Positions 1 to 13,000 of a stretch of 64,000 nucleotides of DNA are shown piece after piece (position 1 is the first letter of the stretch; each line of letters begins with the position of its first letter). A model generated the notes under the pieces. That model saw only the letters and a program-made list of their open reading frames with translations, was not told the origin of the DNA and searched no databases. Both the position numbers and the translations under genes were made by a program. The DNA comes from Dasypus novemcinctus (taxonomy: Eukaryota > Chordata > Mammalia > Cingulata > Dasypodidae), in NCBI RefSeq assembly GCF_030445035.2, contig NC_080694.1, positions 74,167,147 to 74,231,146 of the forward strand. The letters are read 5' to 3'.

Positions 1-299
1 GTCTTTATGATGGATGTCCTATATTTTACCCTCACCATCCCCTTACAGACACCATCCAAACCTCAGCAACCACGGTTAACCATTCTGACTGCTGGATATG
101 CCCCAAGCATGTGCACACCGGAACTCCATCCTTACTCACCTTTCCTCTAAGCCCAGGAACTCTCCTGGGTGTCCACCCACAGCACACTGGCTTTGGAGGC
201 TGATGGGTTACAGAACACACACACCACCACCCCCACCCCCAAGGTGACCAGAATATGAAGATATACTTATTCTCCATCAGGACTTGAACATCTCTCATT

Positions 300-1640
300 C
301 AGGGGAAAATTCTATTGTTGTGGTCACAGTCCTATGGGCAGACCTTTTTTATGCCTTAAATATCTATACATGACCTTACATAACTAATTTAGGTCGTGTA
401 CCCACTACATCTTGTAATAATGCTCTACTCTTTAACACAACCACACTGCACTGGCAGGCAGGTTTGAAAGTGCCAAACAAACACCTTAAGTCAACCCTAT
501 TTTGTGATGACTAGGTATCAATCAAACACTACCTACATGAGTAAGCAATAAAAATTATAGTGAAAATGTCCTGTGCTTCAATAGCTCTTATAGACAAACT
601 GAGTTATTTGGAGTAGGAACACAATCAGGACAATTATATAATTTAACCAGGTTAGAACCTAGAAAAAACCCAAAGAATTTCTGAACTTCTCTGTTCTGAA
701 ATCTCCTTTGTCAAACTAAACTAACATATGATACTTCTGAACCCCACAATGCTCCTTATGTGTTATGTAGTATATCAGGAGGCCCAAATACCCAACATTC
801 CCAACCTGCATCTTATTTCACACCTTCAGGCCCCTCGACAGCACTAACCTTGTGGGCACAGGTTTCTGTTTTCTGGTGGAAACGCTGCACACCTAGCACT
901 CCCCACAGTGTGGAGGGGAATGTGCGCTATAGTATCTATTACTCCTAATGCCACCATCCTAAAACCCCAAGACAGGGCCTCCTCTGGACAAATACCCAAT
1001 CTTGGTTCTTTCCTTGAAACCTCACTTCATCCTCAACAACTGAGGGAACAGAAAAAGAGGCACTTCTTAGTGGACCCAGAAACTGGATATCACGCCCATG
1101 ATAACCCAGTCCTAGAAAGGCCTGGCATCAGCACACCGTCTTCCACAGTCTGTTGTGGTTTGTAGGAATTCCAGTGTTAGAACAAGCCATCCTAAGTATC
1201 TCCCTGACATTGCAGCTATCCTGGAACACAACCATCAGGCCACAATCAACAACTGGAAATTAACAGCCTGGCATCAGTTGTCATACAAAGTAGAAGAGCA
1301 TGGAGTCCTCACCACTGTGGCAGGAGGCACCTGTGCAGTCATATGTGAAACTTGTTGTTTCTATATTAACAGAACAGGGCAGGTAGAAGAAAACCTCAGA
1401 ATTTTAAAGGAAAGCATAGAAATCACTCAGAGTGACCAAGACCACTGCTATGGAAATCAGTCATGGTTATCTTCACTTCTCTCTTCTCCTCACCCTAAAA
1501 TCCATCCTTCCACCCATTATTACACCATCACTGACAGCACTGCTGCTGCTGTTTTTGGTCCTTGCCTCTTACAGTGTCTTGCCAATTTCTACACCGAATC
1601 GTGCAGTCAACAGGTCAGGAACACGTGAATGGCATTTTTA
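300..1640 (+). pseudogene. Decayed retroviral env remnant (class I / gamma-like)
   Basis: This stretch holds scattered pieces of a retroviral envelope gene in shifting frames. The clearest part is a transmembrane-subunit piece around 1290-1420 with the motif CAVICETCC (1332-1358), which is the CX6CC arrangement of gamma-type Env, followed by an N-linked site (NRT) and a heptad-like stretch. Upstream, 905-950 reads like the end of a surface subunit. A hydrophobic membrane-anchor-like run appears in another frame near 1535-1580. Multiple stops and frameshifts separate the pieces, so no protein is made. It lies just upstream of an LTR in the same orientation, as expected for the 3' end of a provirus. 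The border before about 300 is uncertain. Confidence 0.6.
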
Positions 1641-1809
1641 TGCTGCAAGAACAACACCAACCCCTTTGGGACCAGAAGCCAAAACCCACCGGGCATGATG
1701 GAAGGGAACCCCTCTCCACCCCTGACAGCAGGAAATAGCCAGACGGAGTCGAGGTCCCAAATCCCCCCACCCTCCCGTTCTGCCAAGCACTCCCATTACT
1801 CAGGTCTGT

Positions 1810-2330
1810 CATCATATAAAGGTATAAATAAAGAGTTAGGAAGGTTAGAGGTTCCCCTTATGAGCTTTGCAAGGATTAACAGGTCATAAGACCCCTACTG
1901 ACTCCCCCATGACATTAATCAGGGAAAGGCAGCCTCCAGCCCTAATGGACTGAACCACAGACTACCTGCTTTGAGGCAGCCAATTGCCTGCCAAGAACAA
2001 GCAAAGTGGAGCAGATATGGGCCTTTACCCACTCTGGCCCAGACACCATCCACCTTTCCCCACCCCAAGAATACCCTACCTCATAGCACACTACCCCCTG
2101 GCCATTTGGCCCCAGGCTGTACTCAGTTTCCCACCTATTGATGTACTGTATAAAATCATACCCCACCCTACAGGGGCAAGGTGAAGTGTCTCTTCAGACC
2201 CCCAACATGCTGGGTGGGCAGGCTGAAGTCTATTCTTCAGACCCCTCCATTGGGGGAGCTTCCTAATAAACTTCCTGTCAGCAAATATCAGCCTCTGTGT
2301 CCCAGTGAGCCCCATTTCTATAACAGCATT
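1810..2330 (+). mobile_element. Probable 3' LTR of the same decayed ERV
   Basis: A long-terminal-repeat-like segment follows the env remnant. It contains a TATA box (TATAAAA, 2149-2155) and, 110 bp later, a poly(A) signal AATAAA (2265-2270), in the order and spacing of an LTR with U3, R and U5. No second copy is present to fix the borders, so both ends are estimates. The likely 3' end is near a TAACA sequence at about 2325. Confidence 0.5.
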
Positions 2331-2344
2331 GAAAGGAGGATACA

Positions 2345-2640
2345 CAATTACAACTGGATTTTGAAAAAGAGCTGGAGAGAGAGATCCACAGGAGACAAGA
2401 GACAGACTTGGCTGTGAAGGCACTGGAGAAGGATGTCTGAGAAGCGGGTGCCTTGGTGTTTCCACAGCAGCAGCTGGATCCTCTCAGGGCTCTCAAACAT
2501 GAACTTGCTTTTAAGCTGCAGAGTTCAGACTTAGGAGTAAAACAGACACGTGAACTAAACAGTCACTTGGAATAGATGACTAATCAGGTGGCTGCGACTA
2601 TTAAGTGACTCGTAGGAAGAGTCATCAGGCTGGGTGAGGC
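2345..2640 (+). pseudogene. RUFY-family (RUFY3-like) processed pseudogene fragment
   Basis: One frame reads as a coiled-coil segment rich in Glu, Lys and Leu, including VKALEKDV, then RALKHELAFKLQSSDLGVKQ, then ELNSHLE, and TNQVAATIK. This order resembles what I recall of the coiled-coil C-terminal part of RUFY3-type RUN/FYVE adaptor proteins (recognised from memory, not searched). The frame is broken by TGA (2438-2440), TAG (2573-2575) and TGA (2606-2608). No introns or splice sites interrupt it, which suggests a retrotransposed copy, now a fragment squeezed between an ERV LTR and LINE-1 debris. If the assignment is wrong, it is still a decayed coiled-coil coding piece. Confidence 0.6.
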
Positions 2641-2699
2641 CACGAGTCTGCTGAGCTGGACAGCCAGCTCTCCTGAGACAATCTCTGGCAAAACTGAAG

Positions 2700-3590
2700 G
2701 GAGAAATGGACATCTCTACAGTAATACTTGGAGAGTTCAGCACACCACACACATCATTAGACAGAACAGCTACACAGGAGATCAACAAGGAAACAGAGAA
2801 CTCCAATGATATGATAAAGAGACCCAAAAGACATATACAGAATGCTGCATCCCAAATCAGTGGGCTATCAATTCTTCTCAAGTGTTCATGGATCTTTCTC
2901 CCAGACAGACCACATGTTAGGTTACAAGGCAGGTCTCTATAAATATAAAGTGATTAAAATTACACAAAGCACCTTCTCAGATCATCACAGAATGAAACTG
3001 AAATCAGTAATCAATGGGAAAGGAGAAAATTTGCAAATGTGGAGGCTAAACAACACACTCCTAAACAATTAGAGGAACAGAAAAGAAATTGTAAGTGAAA
3101 TTAGTCAATATATTGAGATAAATGAAAAGGAGAACATAACTTCTCAAAACTTAAGGGATACAGTGAAGACATAGAGAAAGTTATAACCCTAAATGCCTAT
3201 AGTACAAAAGAAGAGCTGAAATCAAAGATCTCACTAAATTAATGAAGGAACTTGAAAAAGAACAGCAAACTAATCCCAAAGCAAGCAGAAGGAAAGAAAT
3301 AATAAAGATTATAGCAGAAGCAAATGAAATTGAGAGGAAAAAAAAAAAAAACAATAGAGAAAATCATAAAACCAAAAGCTTGTTCTTTGAGAAAATCATT
3401 AAATTGACAAATCCCTCACTAGATTAACAAAGAAAAAGAGAGAGAAGAGGCAAATAAATAAAATCACAAATGAAAAGAGGTACCTTCCTACTGACCCCAC
3501 AGAAATAAAAAGTATCATATGAGGATATTATTAGAAATTGCATGGTAAATAAAAATATCAGCTGCAGGAGAATCTCAACACACAGAGTCA
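2700..3590 (+). mobile_element. LINE-1 ORF2 fragment (endonuclease region)
   Basis: The sequence reads, with frameshifts, as LINE-1 ORF2. It includes the piece ILGEFSTPHTSLDR followed by INKETE, then segments equivalent to the end of the endonuclease domain, and further on Lys/Glu-rich reading frames (3242-3427) typical of the region before the reverse transcriptase. An A-run and several stops show it is dead. The upstream border abuts the coiled-coil pseudogene, so the element is 5' truncated or interrupted. Confidence 0.75.
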
Positions 3591-4070
3591 AAGAGGGGAA
3601 GCTGGGCCTGGAGTGCGCTGAGCTTCACTCAGGAACAGGAGGGAGGTGAAGGGAGAAGCGCCCACAGAGGAGGACAGAGGCGGGTGGGGAGAAGGACAGA
3701 AGAGAAGGAGAGAACGCGAGTGAGGGGTAGGGCAGGAAAGCGTCCTCAGGAGGGTGAGGGTTTGAGGGGCCGGAGTCCAGGCGCTTCCTCCTAAGGGAAG
3801 GAGGACTGCCCAGAAAAGGTCCAGCCCGTTTTGCCCAAGGCAGTCTTGGCCCCAGAGTGCCTCGCTGCTCCCCTCGCGGCTAGACACATTGCGGGGCACT
3901 TTGGGGGCGGGGTGAGGGTGAGTTTTTGTTTCCTGCTTAGTTGCTGCTGGCCTTGGTGGCTTCTGAGGGAGCTGCGAGTGTTTCCCGATTTCCGCGCGTG
4001 GACGTGGTGGGGGGAGTTGCGCTGAGAGGAGAAGCGCGAGCCTTCCGCAGGTCTGTGTCAGTCACCAGGT
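3590..4070. other. GC-rich unassigned stretch
   Basis: Base composition changes abruptly from A-rich LINE-1 to G/C-rich sequence with several CpGs. Short reading frames exist on both strands, but none resembles a protein I recognise. No tRNA, splice pattern or repeat unit was apparent. Confidence 0.3.
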
Positions 4071-5410
4071 TTCTATAGTCACAAGATAAATATTACATAG
4101 TTTTACCACCAGTATCAAAGATCAAGGCATCTGGGCTCTAGTTCAGCAAGTTTCAGTAATTTCAGATGTTGACTTTTGGCTCTTCCACAAGACATTGGAA
4201 AGTACAAAGTCAACATATATGTTGACTCAGTGATCCTAACCATTTGTTAATGTCTAACTCTCACTTACAAACCCATCACTACTGAAATGTAATTGGCTGA
4301 CATTCAAAATATGGGAAGAAAAATAACCCTCTGGGTTTTTCATTCTGAAGCAAGGCACCTGAGACCCCATGAGATGCTTGGTGCTTCCAGGAGACTGTCT
4401 GTAAGGATGAGGCCAGTGGGTAGAGAAACTTGGTCCAGAGTCTACAGGGCTGCGAAGAAGGGAGAGATGAAAGAGGGAGGAGAGAGCAGCAGAGAGAGAC
4501 ATCCAGGAGATCAGAGTTCAGAGGGAAGATGGTGCTCACTCCAGGGAGGGGCTCTAGGTCTGCAGGAGGCCAAGAAAATCCAGCTTAACCCCGCAAAAAA
4601 AAATTTTTAAAAATGCAATTCTTCACTCATAATACAGGTTTCAAAAGCGAGATCCTGTACTAAATTCCTGGTGGAATCACCAGATCCTGGGAAAGGGTCT
4701 GGCAGAGCATCTCAAGTCACTCTGGGATAGTGGAAGGCACAGGAGGGTGATGGAAGGGGTGAGAATGGAAAAGGGAGCGTCCCAAGAGCACTCTAAGTCT
4801 GGTGAGGGCTGGGGAGGCCTGGCTGTGGGGAAGGCACAGTTAAACACTGAGATGTTTCTGGGGAAGCCTCTTCAAGACCTGGTGATTGGAGACGAGCCAG
4901 CTCTGAGAGGCAGGCAGCGGGCAGTGCCCTCGACCCCAGGGCACATTCCTGCAGTGTTGGGCTCCTCTGCGCCTCCCTTTCTCACAAAGAAGGGGTGTGC
5001 CTGCGGGATGCCCTTCCCTTCCCTCCATTCCCTGGACCTCAATTTCAGGTCGTGGTCAGTCCATGGCTCAGGTGGATCCTGGGGGCCAGGTGCACCTGCC
5101 CACAGCCAGCAGGGGGTTCCTTCTCAGGTGGGGTTCTGCTGGCAGCGAGCCCAATTCTTCACTGCACTGGGGAGTCCATAGGGCAGCCACGGGGCTGGCT
5201 CCATGCGGAGAGTCCTCTGAGGCTGGAGCTCAAGACCCCTAAGAGTGAGCTCCCACATGGCCAGGTGAAGCCACCTGTCCCCTGGGGCCCCTTGAGCTCG
5301 GGGTCTCCTGGGGCAGAAGCTGAGGCCCTTCCTCATGTGCCCGCCCTGCTGTGTGCCCCTCACAGGTCAGGGAAAGCCTGACTTCCTACCCTGCAGTGCT
5401 GCACAGACCC
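4070..5410. other. Unassigned intergenic sequence
   Basis: Ordinary mixed-composition sequence. The open frames here are short, overlapping on both strands, and low-complexity. I see no recognisable gene, RNA or young repeat. Confidence 0.3.
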
Positions 5411-5414
5411 ACCC

Positions 5415-5690
5415 CTCCCTTTTTAAAAAGATTTATTTAAAAAATATTTCACACCCCTTTTTGTCTTCTTTTTGGACTCACTGGAACTTGAACTCAGAAC
5501 CTCCCATGTGGAAGGGAGGGGTCCATTCTCTTGAGCCACCCCTGCTACTGCTTGTTGTGTCCCTCCTTGTATCTCCTCCCTGCGTCTCTTCTCTGCGTCA
5601 TCTTCTCGTGGGAGCTCACTGTTTAGCTCCTCTTACTTAGGAGGCATGGGAATTCAACCCAGGACCTCCTATGAGGTAGGTGGGTGCGGG
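5415..5690 (-). mobile_element. Old xenarthran-type SINE(s), reverse orientation
   Basis: The segment starts with a T-rich tail (AAAGATTTATTT on this strand) and ends with a tRNA-derived head in reverse complement, including CAACCCAGGACCTCC. A second head-like piece (ACTCAGAACCTCCCATGTGG) lies at 5495-5515, so there may be two nested or tandem insertions. The copy is more diverged than the ones at 25446 and 50148. Confidence 0.55.
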
Positions 5691-6498
5691 CAGGGCAGGG
5701 CCTGCTGGGTGCTGCCCCACCTGGGCGGGGGAGGCAGGGCGGCAGCAGGTGTCTGCTCGGGCGTCACTGCCTCCCCGGGCCCCAGGCAGGGCAGGTGCCC
5801 CCTCCCGGCCGACCACGGTGGGGGCGTCGTGGGGTGGCGGTGCCTTCCCAGGCCCCTCAGCCTCGGGCTCCCCCCCTGCACAGGAACCCCCTTTCCTTAA
5901 ACCGAGTCACTTTCAAAGGAGCCAAAGGAGAGGAAGAGGCGAGAGCACGGCGGCAAGGCCGGGGGAGGCGCCTGGGCCCCGCAGCTGCGTGGTCACACTC
6001 CTGGCACCTCGAGTGGCAGCACCCAGTGCCCGCTCCTCGCCAGGCTAGTCAGGCCCCTTCCGGCCCTGGGCGAGGAGAAGAGCCTGAGGCCAAGGGAGGT
6101 GGGACTTCCTGAATCCCTGCCGCGCAGGGGGAGAGCTGGGAGGGGCCGCCCTTCCTGTCTGCGTGGGCAGCAGAGCGTGGACTTCAGGGCGGGGCGCCCA
6201 GGGCGAGCCCAGGGGCAGCGGCAGGCGAGGGGCTTCCGGGGACGAGGGGGTGGGGGCTCCGTCAGGGGCGTGTGGGCGATGGAGGGACTGCGCATCGCGC
6301 CCCCGCCCTGCTTTCCACATCCTCATCTCCAGAGCTGGTCTTTCCTTTACTCCCAACACCGCCACCGCCCCGCGCCAGTGACCACCGGGGTTCATTCCTA
6401 CTTCACTGCAGGAGGGAGAAGGCGAGAAACTTTCATGCAATTCATTCATGTGGATTTAAAAAAGTAGAAAACGCGGTCAAAAAGAAATAAAGAAAAAA
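5690..6498. other. GC-rich stretch without recognised gene
   Basis: Strongly GC-rich with CpGs between about 5690 and 6400. Open frames on both strands are Pro/Gly/Arg-rich by-products of composition and none shows a domain. It could be an old CpG island or GC-rich intergenic DNA. Confidence 0.3.
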
Positions 6499-6701
6499 AT
6501 TGTAGCCTTGTTGTGGAGAAAGTGGCCATGTACCTGCTGAGGGCTGGGAGAGGGAAGAAGAGATGTGATGTGGGGGCATTTTTGGAACTTGGAGTTGTCC
6601 TCAATGATATTGCAGGGACAGATGCTGGACATTATATTTCCTGCCATAACCCACTGAATGTACTGAGGGAGAGTGTAAACTACAATGTAACTATTACCAT
6701 G
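6499..6701 (+). mobile_element. LINE-1 3' UTR, part 1 (split by ERV-A)
   Basis: It matches the LINE-1 3'-UTR repeat seen elsewhere in the window (29085, 34600, 35437). It stops at CATG (6698-6701), where ERV-A begins. The missing continuation resumes at 13437 and again at 18927, which shows that a single LINE-1 was split by two successive proviruses. Confidence 0.8.
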
Positions 6702-7170
6702 TAACTTAGGCTATGGATGGAGGAGCTGTTCATCTCTTCATAGATAGCCCGACTGAGCTGTGCATGTGGGACAGTGAAAACTGCAGTCCTGTCCTTGGTA
6801 ACCATGACAACATCTCCAGTCCCCAAGAAAGAGTTTAGCAATGCAAACTCTATAAAATTTAAATGGTCAGGGGAAATGCAAGCCAACTGTGCTGAAAGCT
6901 TATCTAGAATGTATGAACTCCATGCTAAAAACTTACCTAGGATGTGGAAGATATACGTTAATTCAAGCTTATTGAGCACTGAAACAAAGAACCATTTGGC
7001 CCTTCTTCTGTATAAAGAGAACTCAAAAAAGCTTGTTCAGGACTTGGATTTTGAATGAAAAACTCCAAGTTCGGCCAGTCATGAATAAATACTTTTTCCT
7101 TCCCAAAATTATTCCTGAGTCCTGGCCTTTCTATACACAAATAATTGAACTTCTCTTGACTTCTACAACA
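6702..7170 (+). mobile_element. ERV-A 5' LTR
   Basis: This 469-bp LTR is homologous to 13001-13436 and to the solo LTRs at 34741, 35743 (reverse) and 36929. It has a TATA-like box near 7010 and AATAAA near 7084, and ends CTACAACA. Its first bases have decayed from the family's TGATGTGGGC to TAACTTAGGC. It is flanked by CATG on the left (6698-6701), matched by CATG after the 3' LTR (13437-13440), a 4-bp target duplication typical of gamma/class-I retroviruses. Confidence 0.85.
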
Positions 7171-10100
7171 TTTTGGGGGACTTGTCCAGAATGGCAAATG
7201 AAGGCCAGAGAAGTTAGCATTTCGCTACCCCTTCTGGATCTCTGAGGAAGCTGGGAGGACTCAGGTGAACCCCAATCTGGGTGCCCTTCGATTAAATTTA
7301 GTCCAGAAAAGATGTGGGCTCCACTGGAATCTTCCCGATGAAAACTGAGGGCAGTGGAAGGTCTGAAGAAATATTCTGGGAATGAAAAAGACTCCAAACA
7401 TGGAAGAAAGTAAGACTCCCCAGGGAGCACAGTCAGGAGAACCCTAGCTTTAATTGCTAGGGTGGGAGGCTGATCACCTCCTGAGAGAGGATCCTAGTAC
7501 CTCCAGAAATTTGGGGAGAAGCTGTTCTCTCCAGATCTAAAGGAAAATAAGAAAAAAAAGGAAAAAGCCTGGTGTTTGGGGTTTGTCTAACTGCATATAG
7601 AATCTGGTTTCTGGTCTTGTTTCCACTGAAATAGTGAAGGCTTGATTATAATTTAAAAAAAGGATGTTTATAGGTTTGAGTCCTAATGTCCTGGAAATTG
7701 GTCTGGATTTTGAAAAACTTGGTTATAGGAAAATGAATCAGCCTTTTTAGTAGAGCTTGGGTGGGGTGTAAAGTTAAACAGTGACAAGGTCTGGATGGAA
7801 TCTTTTCTTATAGTGCTGAATTGTGAATGAATTCACTTCATATCAGATGTTAATGTTAAGTGTTCTCACTTTCTAAAGTTTGTAATGGCTGCAGGGGCAG
7901 TCGTGCTGAAGGAGATATATATAAAAACTTATGGGTCAGATTAATGAGTTTTTCTTCTGTCTGTGTCAGTTCAATGCTGGTGTTGGAGTTGTGTGGTTGT
8001 GTAAAGTGGTGGAATTTGGTTGAGCTGGAACCCTCCCTTGCTGTTGGTGGAGGAGTGAGTTGATTGTAGCTTGTGAAGCAAAACCGTGGCATGAATGTGT
8101 GTGTGCATGCTCTGCTGTCTTGCCTCCCTGGGTCGGCCCCATTTGCAGGAACTCAGGGATTGTCTGTGTCTGAGTCTGTGTCACACCCCGAGTTTGTTGG
8201 AGCTGGTCAGTCAGGGCGGCTGCTGGAGTCAGTGACTTGAATCATAGCCCTGCCAGGACAGGGGATCCCCAGGAAAGGTGCTGAATTTGGAGGGTTCTTT
8301 TGGGCCAAATTTAGCAACTTGGAACTCACCACCATTATCTTCTCTCCTCTCCTCCCTGGAAAGGGGAAGCAGCTTGCCCCTTTCCAGTAAGTCCATGCCT
8401 TGTATTCATAAGCCACATTCCTATTTAATTGTTATGTACTGAACTGTCTGGAAGGAGGGAGGTGAAGGGGATGCAGAGTAGGATCAAAATAATTGCAATA
8501 AAGTTCCCTCCCTAAGGTGTCAAAGGCCAAAATAAAGTTGCATTCTGCTCAGGTTCTACTTTTCCAAATCTTTCTTTCTCTGTAAGTCTATGTAAAAATG
8601 CTTTGAAATGTTCTAAGCATGTAAACTTGTCTAAAGGAAGGAGGCTATTGCTTGAAAACAATAGACCTCTAATCACTTGATAGCCTTTTTAATGGTCTGG
8701 CTGGGAAAGTCAGCAGTAACGGTTGTAAAACTGAAGAAAGAAAAAAGGATAAACCTCTACTTTAAAATCTGTGTTTGGCTTTTGTCAGTTGCTTATGCCT
8801 AAGAATCCATGGTAAAAAGTAGTTTAAAAATGAATCTTTAAATACCAATACTCTCTTGCTGGTGAACTAAATGCATAACTTGCAGATGAAAATTTTTTCC
8901 GTAACTAGGAAAAGGCAGAACTTCACATGATTGTTACTAATAAAATTCTTGTAATTTAATTAATAAAGGTATCCAATTCACATTAAGGTTAAAATTTAAT
9001 TAAAACTGTAACTAAGAGTTAAAATCATTTATAGATGTATTTACATTTTAAAACAGTAAGAAGATAATAACTGAAATTATAACTGGATGAATTTAGCCTG
9101 AACCTATTATTGTAAGTGTAAATTCTAAACTAACCTTACCTTCATCTATGGTTTTTCTCATGAATTGCCTCTTCATCTATGGTCACTTCGAGCCTAGCCT
9201 CACCCCTTGCCTTTGCTTATGGTTATTTCATAACAGCTTCTGTCCCTATAGCTCAGGGAGAAGCAAACACGAAATATCCCTGTCTCCTGTCCTACTGGTA
9301 TTAGTAACCCTGCTTTCTCTCATGATTCCAAGTGTGGACTAAATTGCTGCCTGGTGGAATTCTTGACCCTAGAGGTTAAACTTCCACTGGAAAATTTCAT
9401 CTCCAAGGACTTGAAAAATGAAGGAGGCCCCCTGCCTTGACTGTCAGGGTTCCTAAGAGTGGCAATTCATGAGAGAAACCAGTTTCCCTGATGCTTTGAC
9501 AGCCTCAGTGAATATACGTAGAATTAGTCTTGCTCATCCAAAAATCTACTAAAGTCAAAGTAAAATATAGAGATCTGAAACAAGAAAAAAATTTGTATTA
9601 AAACATTGGGAATATTTTGGTTACAAACCATTAGATAAAAAACAAAATTCTTGTGCAAAACTGCATGGTCATAGTGCAAATTAAAAAAATAAATAAAAGT
9701 TTTAAGTAACTATGTTTCTGTGTTTCAAACTATTCATATCTGCCTATCTGTTCAAATTGTTGGGATAAATATGCAGTTATTTAAGTAATACATATTTCTA
9801 GAACCTAAATTAAACTAATGGTATATAAAATAACACAAATTATAAGTAACATCAATGAATTGTGTTTCTGTGTCTAACTATTTGCTCAGTGTATATCTTC
9901 ATACATCAGAATAATAGTATCAAATTAACCAATGAAAATTCTTAAAGAACTCTATTGAAATTGTTAAAAATTAAATATGCAGTTATATATGTGAATAAAT
10001 ATTCTTGGAGCCCAAATTAAACTAAGCAGTATAAAAAGGGCATATAGAAATCTGATTATAGGAACTATTGGGAAAGGGCCTTCTCTTTGCAAGAGCTTTG

Positions 10101-13000
10101 AGGGAAAGACTAGGTGTGGCAAATTAAAACTATCTTCTAGGCTGGGGAATTAAGAATCAGTTTGCCCTGTAATTCCCCAGTTTAAATCTTTTAACAGCCT
10201 TAAAATAATGGTGGTCTATAATTCTATTACCAAATTTCAGTAAGTAAAAATAAGCCCATAAAGTCATGGAAAGATCTTTCCTAAATTATGATTAACAAAT
10301 TATGCAATTATAATTTATTTTGGAACCTAGTAATCAGTATACTTTTAAAATTATTCACAGTTTTAAAAGTTAAACAAAAAAAGTTTTTCTCTTCCTGTAA
10401 AAAAAAAAAGAAAAATAAACATTCCTTGTTTAAACTACAATGATTTCAATTTTATTTACCTTGGGTGTAATCTCCCTTGTTTTTATAAAATACCCATTAA
10501 ATAAATTAACATTATATGTACAAAATCTTTGAAGTAATGAAAATTATAACTTCATATTAATAAAATTATGCTAAAAGAAAAAATTGTAAATATGCTCTCT
10601 TTAAATAGAGTAAACTTCTTTAGTAGGTAACTATAATTTAATAAGTTTATTTAAATGTAAGGTAACTAGTCTATGTGGTTGTGGCCAATTAAAAAGAATT
10701 TGTAAAAGCATCTTCCAAACGGAAGCATTTAAATGGTTCTAGTTCTAGAAGCCATTGTTAACTAAAAACCTGGATTAGTATTGATGGCAAAAAGTAACTT
10801 TGTGGTAATAAAACCTGTCTGAAAGTCACCACAAGGTGCATATTTAAGTAAATGGTAATGGAAAATTACCTTGATTCCATTAGAAATCTTCCATTTTCAT
10901 TTTAACAATGAAAAATAGCTTTCTCCCCCTCTACTACTAAAGTAAAATACCTACTATTATCTTCATGGTAAAATTATATAAGTAAACAAGGTCATTTACT
11001 ATATAATTTGTTGCATTAAAGATGTTTAAAAATATATATAAAATCAAGGGATAAACTTTAACACTGTCAAACTCACTTGTGCATTCAAACCAGGCCTTGA
11101 ATACATTGCAGGTTGCCTCTCCATGTGAGTTATTGGCTAGGCTGGTCACTGACCACTTAAATAAAAATATTTGTGGTCATGCTCTCTTGCCTCTGGACCT
11201 GAGCTCCAGCTGCTTCTCCCCGACTTGGATCACCACACAAGTAACACCTGGGCATTTATAACCTATAATGGGAAATTGTAGCCTGTAAAGCAGCCCTCTT
11301 TATCACTTTTCAGCCCCTTCCTCTCTACCTGGGAACCCTGCTCTGTTATTTTCTCCCTTTTCTCTTCCCTCCCTACCTGAATAAATTACTGGCCTAACTA
11401 AAAAAAAAATTGCTATGTCAACCTCTGGTTATGCTCCTGAAGATAATGAAAACTATGTTGTAGTTTCAAGCTCCTGCAGCAGCCAATGATGGTTCAGTAC
11501 AGCCAAGTGTACAATGGATATCGCCTCCAGACCGGCACTGTTCCATAGTGCCACAGAGCACTGTGCACCAGGCTGGTAGAATACTGGAAACTCTCTCTAG
11601 GATCAACAATGCTGCGACTTGCTCACTGTATGAAGAACATGCTAAGTGGAGCCATGATACCAGGATACTATAAGTAAAACTTAAACACAATTGGCATTAT
11701 GGCCTACTCCCATGGAGAGAAAACATGTAAAGTATTACAAATCTGAAACTTAAAACTATTCATTGCAACTCAGAATCTTTATGCATTAAGTAATACATTA
11801 TTTAAGTACTGTACTTTTAATCTGTTCTAAATATGTGCCTAATAATTATAATGTTATCTTTTCTATTCTGAATCAGGTACAAAGTATATTAGACATGTTA
11901 AATTCCTGGTAACTTCATTTTCTAAATAGTTAATAAACATGTCTATAAAATAAGGTAGTGGTCTTAGCTAAAAAACAATGGGCCCCCAGTGGCTTACAGG
12001 TAGCTGGTCAATTGGTGCCAGGCTCAGCCAACTTACTATTCTAGTGTACTCTACTGTGTAGCAAAAATGAGGCCTGTTTGCTAATGATGAGTCACCTATC
12101 AAATGGTCGAAATTAACAAAAATTGTACAATTAAAACCAAAATGTAAAAAACTTTATTCTGTAGTTCGGATCACTCCCACAGCTAAAAACTAAGAAACTT
12201 TCCAACTTGGTGCACTAATCCTAAATAAAACCAACTCCCCAAAAGGTGCCAGTTCACCAGGAACATCTGACAGAGCACATGAGTGCCAATCATTAAACAG
12301 CATGACATGCATCTTCAAAACAAAGCTAAGTGCCTAATACTGTTATCTATTACAATATATATTCAATATATATATACTGTTCTCCACTAACTTTTAAATG
12401 GGGTGCCAGTTTTATAGGCACCTAACCTGTCTACCTATGTAATCCAATGTCCTCTTTTAAAAACAGGTGTTCCAAAATTTTAATTAAGTTTGTATCTTTC
12501 AAAATAAACATCTTATTAACATATGAAAACCTCACCCAACTTCATACAGAATGCCAGATCCATGTTCCTCCAGTCAAAATAAAATAACAAAGTTTTTATA
12601 CCTTGTTAGGTAATGACTACAGCCCATGGCCAGCAGGAAGTAGTTACAGAAAAGAGATCGTCTCCCTTCAGCACCCCTTTAAGAGTAAAGGTGTAAACTC
12701 TTTAAGGGTAAAATAAAATGAATGAATGGATCTGGAGCCTGATGGGAAATCCACGTGGACACCAGTAACCCCCAGGATGGCTGCTGGGGGCCCCAACCCC
12801 AGGATTCTGCTGTCCAGAATGAGAACTTCTTCTGAAAACAGGATAAACTTCACAGGTTACCCAGGAACTTTGTCTTTGAGCCCTCACTGGGAAATTGATA
12901 AGTGGAATAATCAATCAAAACAACGAACAGCCACCCACCTCATAACTCCAACAATAATTATGCCAAAACTTAGCAAGATAAGCTGTCATAAAGGGGGCAA
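7171..13000 (+). mobile_element. ERV-A internal region, no coding capacity left
   Basis: This is 5.8 kb between two LTRs of the same family. From about 8500 to 12600 it is AT-rich and has no open frame longer than about 70 codons. I could not identify gag, pol or env motifs with confidence. The 3' end has a purine tract AAAGGGGGCAA (about 12990-13000) directly before the 3' LTR, as expected for a polypurine tract. It may be an ancient class-I ERV or a non-coding derivative family. Confidence 0.65.
7174..7191 (+). promoter_or_regulatory. ERV-A primer binding site, tRNA-Pro-like
   Basis: Three bases after the 5' LTR lies TGGGGGACTTGTCCAGAA. It resembles the tRNA-Pro primer site common in gammaretroviruses, differing by one inserted A and a few transitions. 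This helps place ERV-A in class I. Confidence 0.6.

Noticed and set aside
3590..4070. Possible second class I gene fragment or MIC-like exon
   Set aside because: GC-rich, but no alpha-domain motif ([12 protein letters not shown]) in any frame.
7171..13000. Search for gag/pol/env in ERV-A
   Set aside because: Short hydrophobic frames (for example 9148-9342) were considered as env, but no motif supports this.
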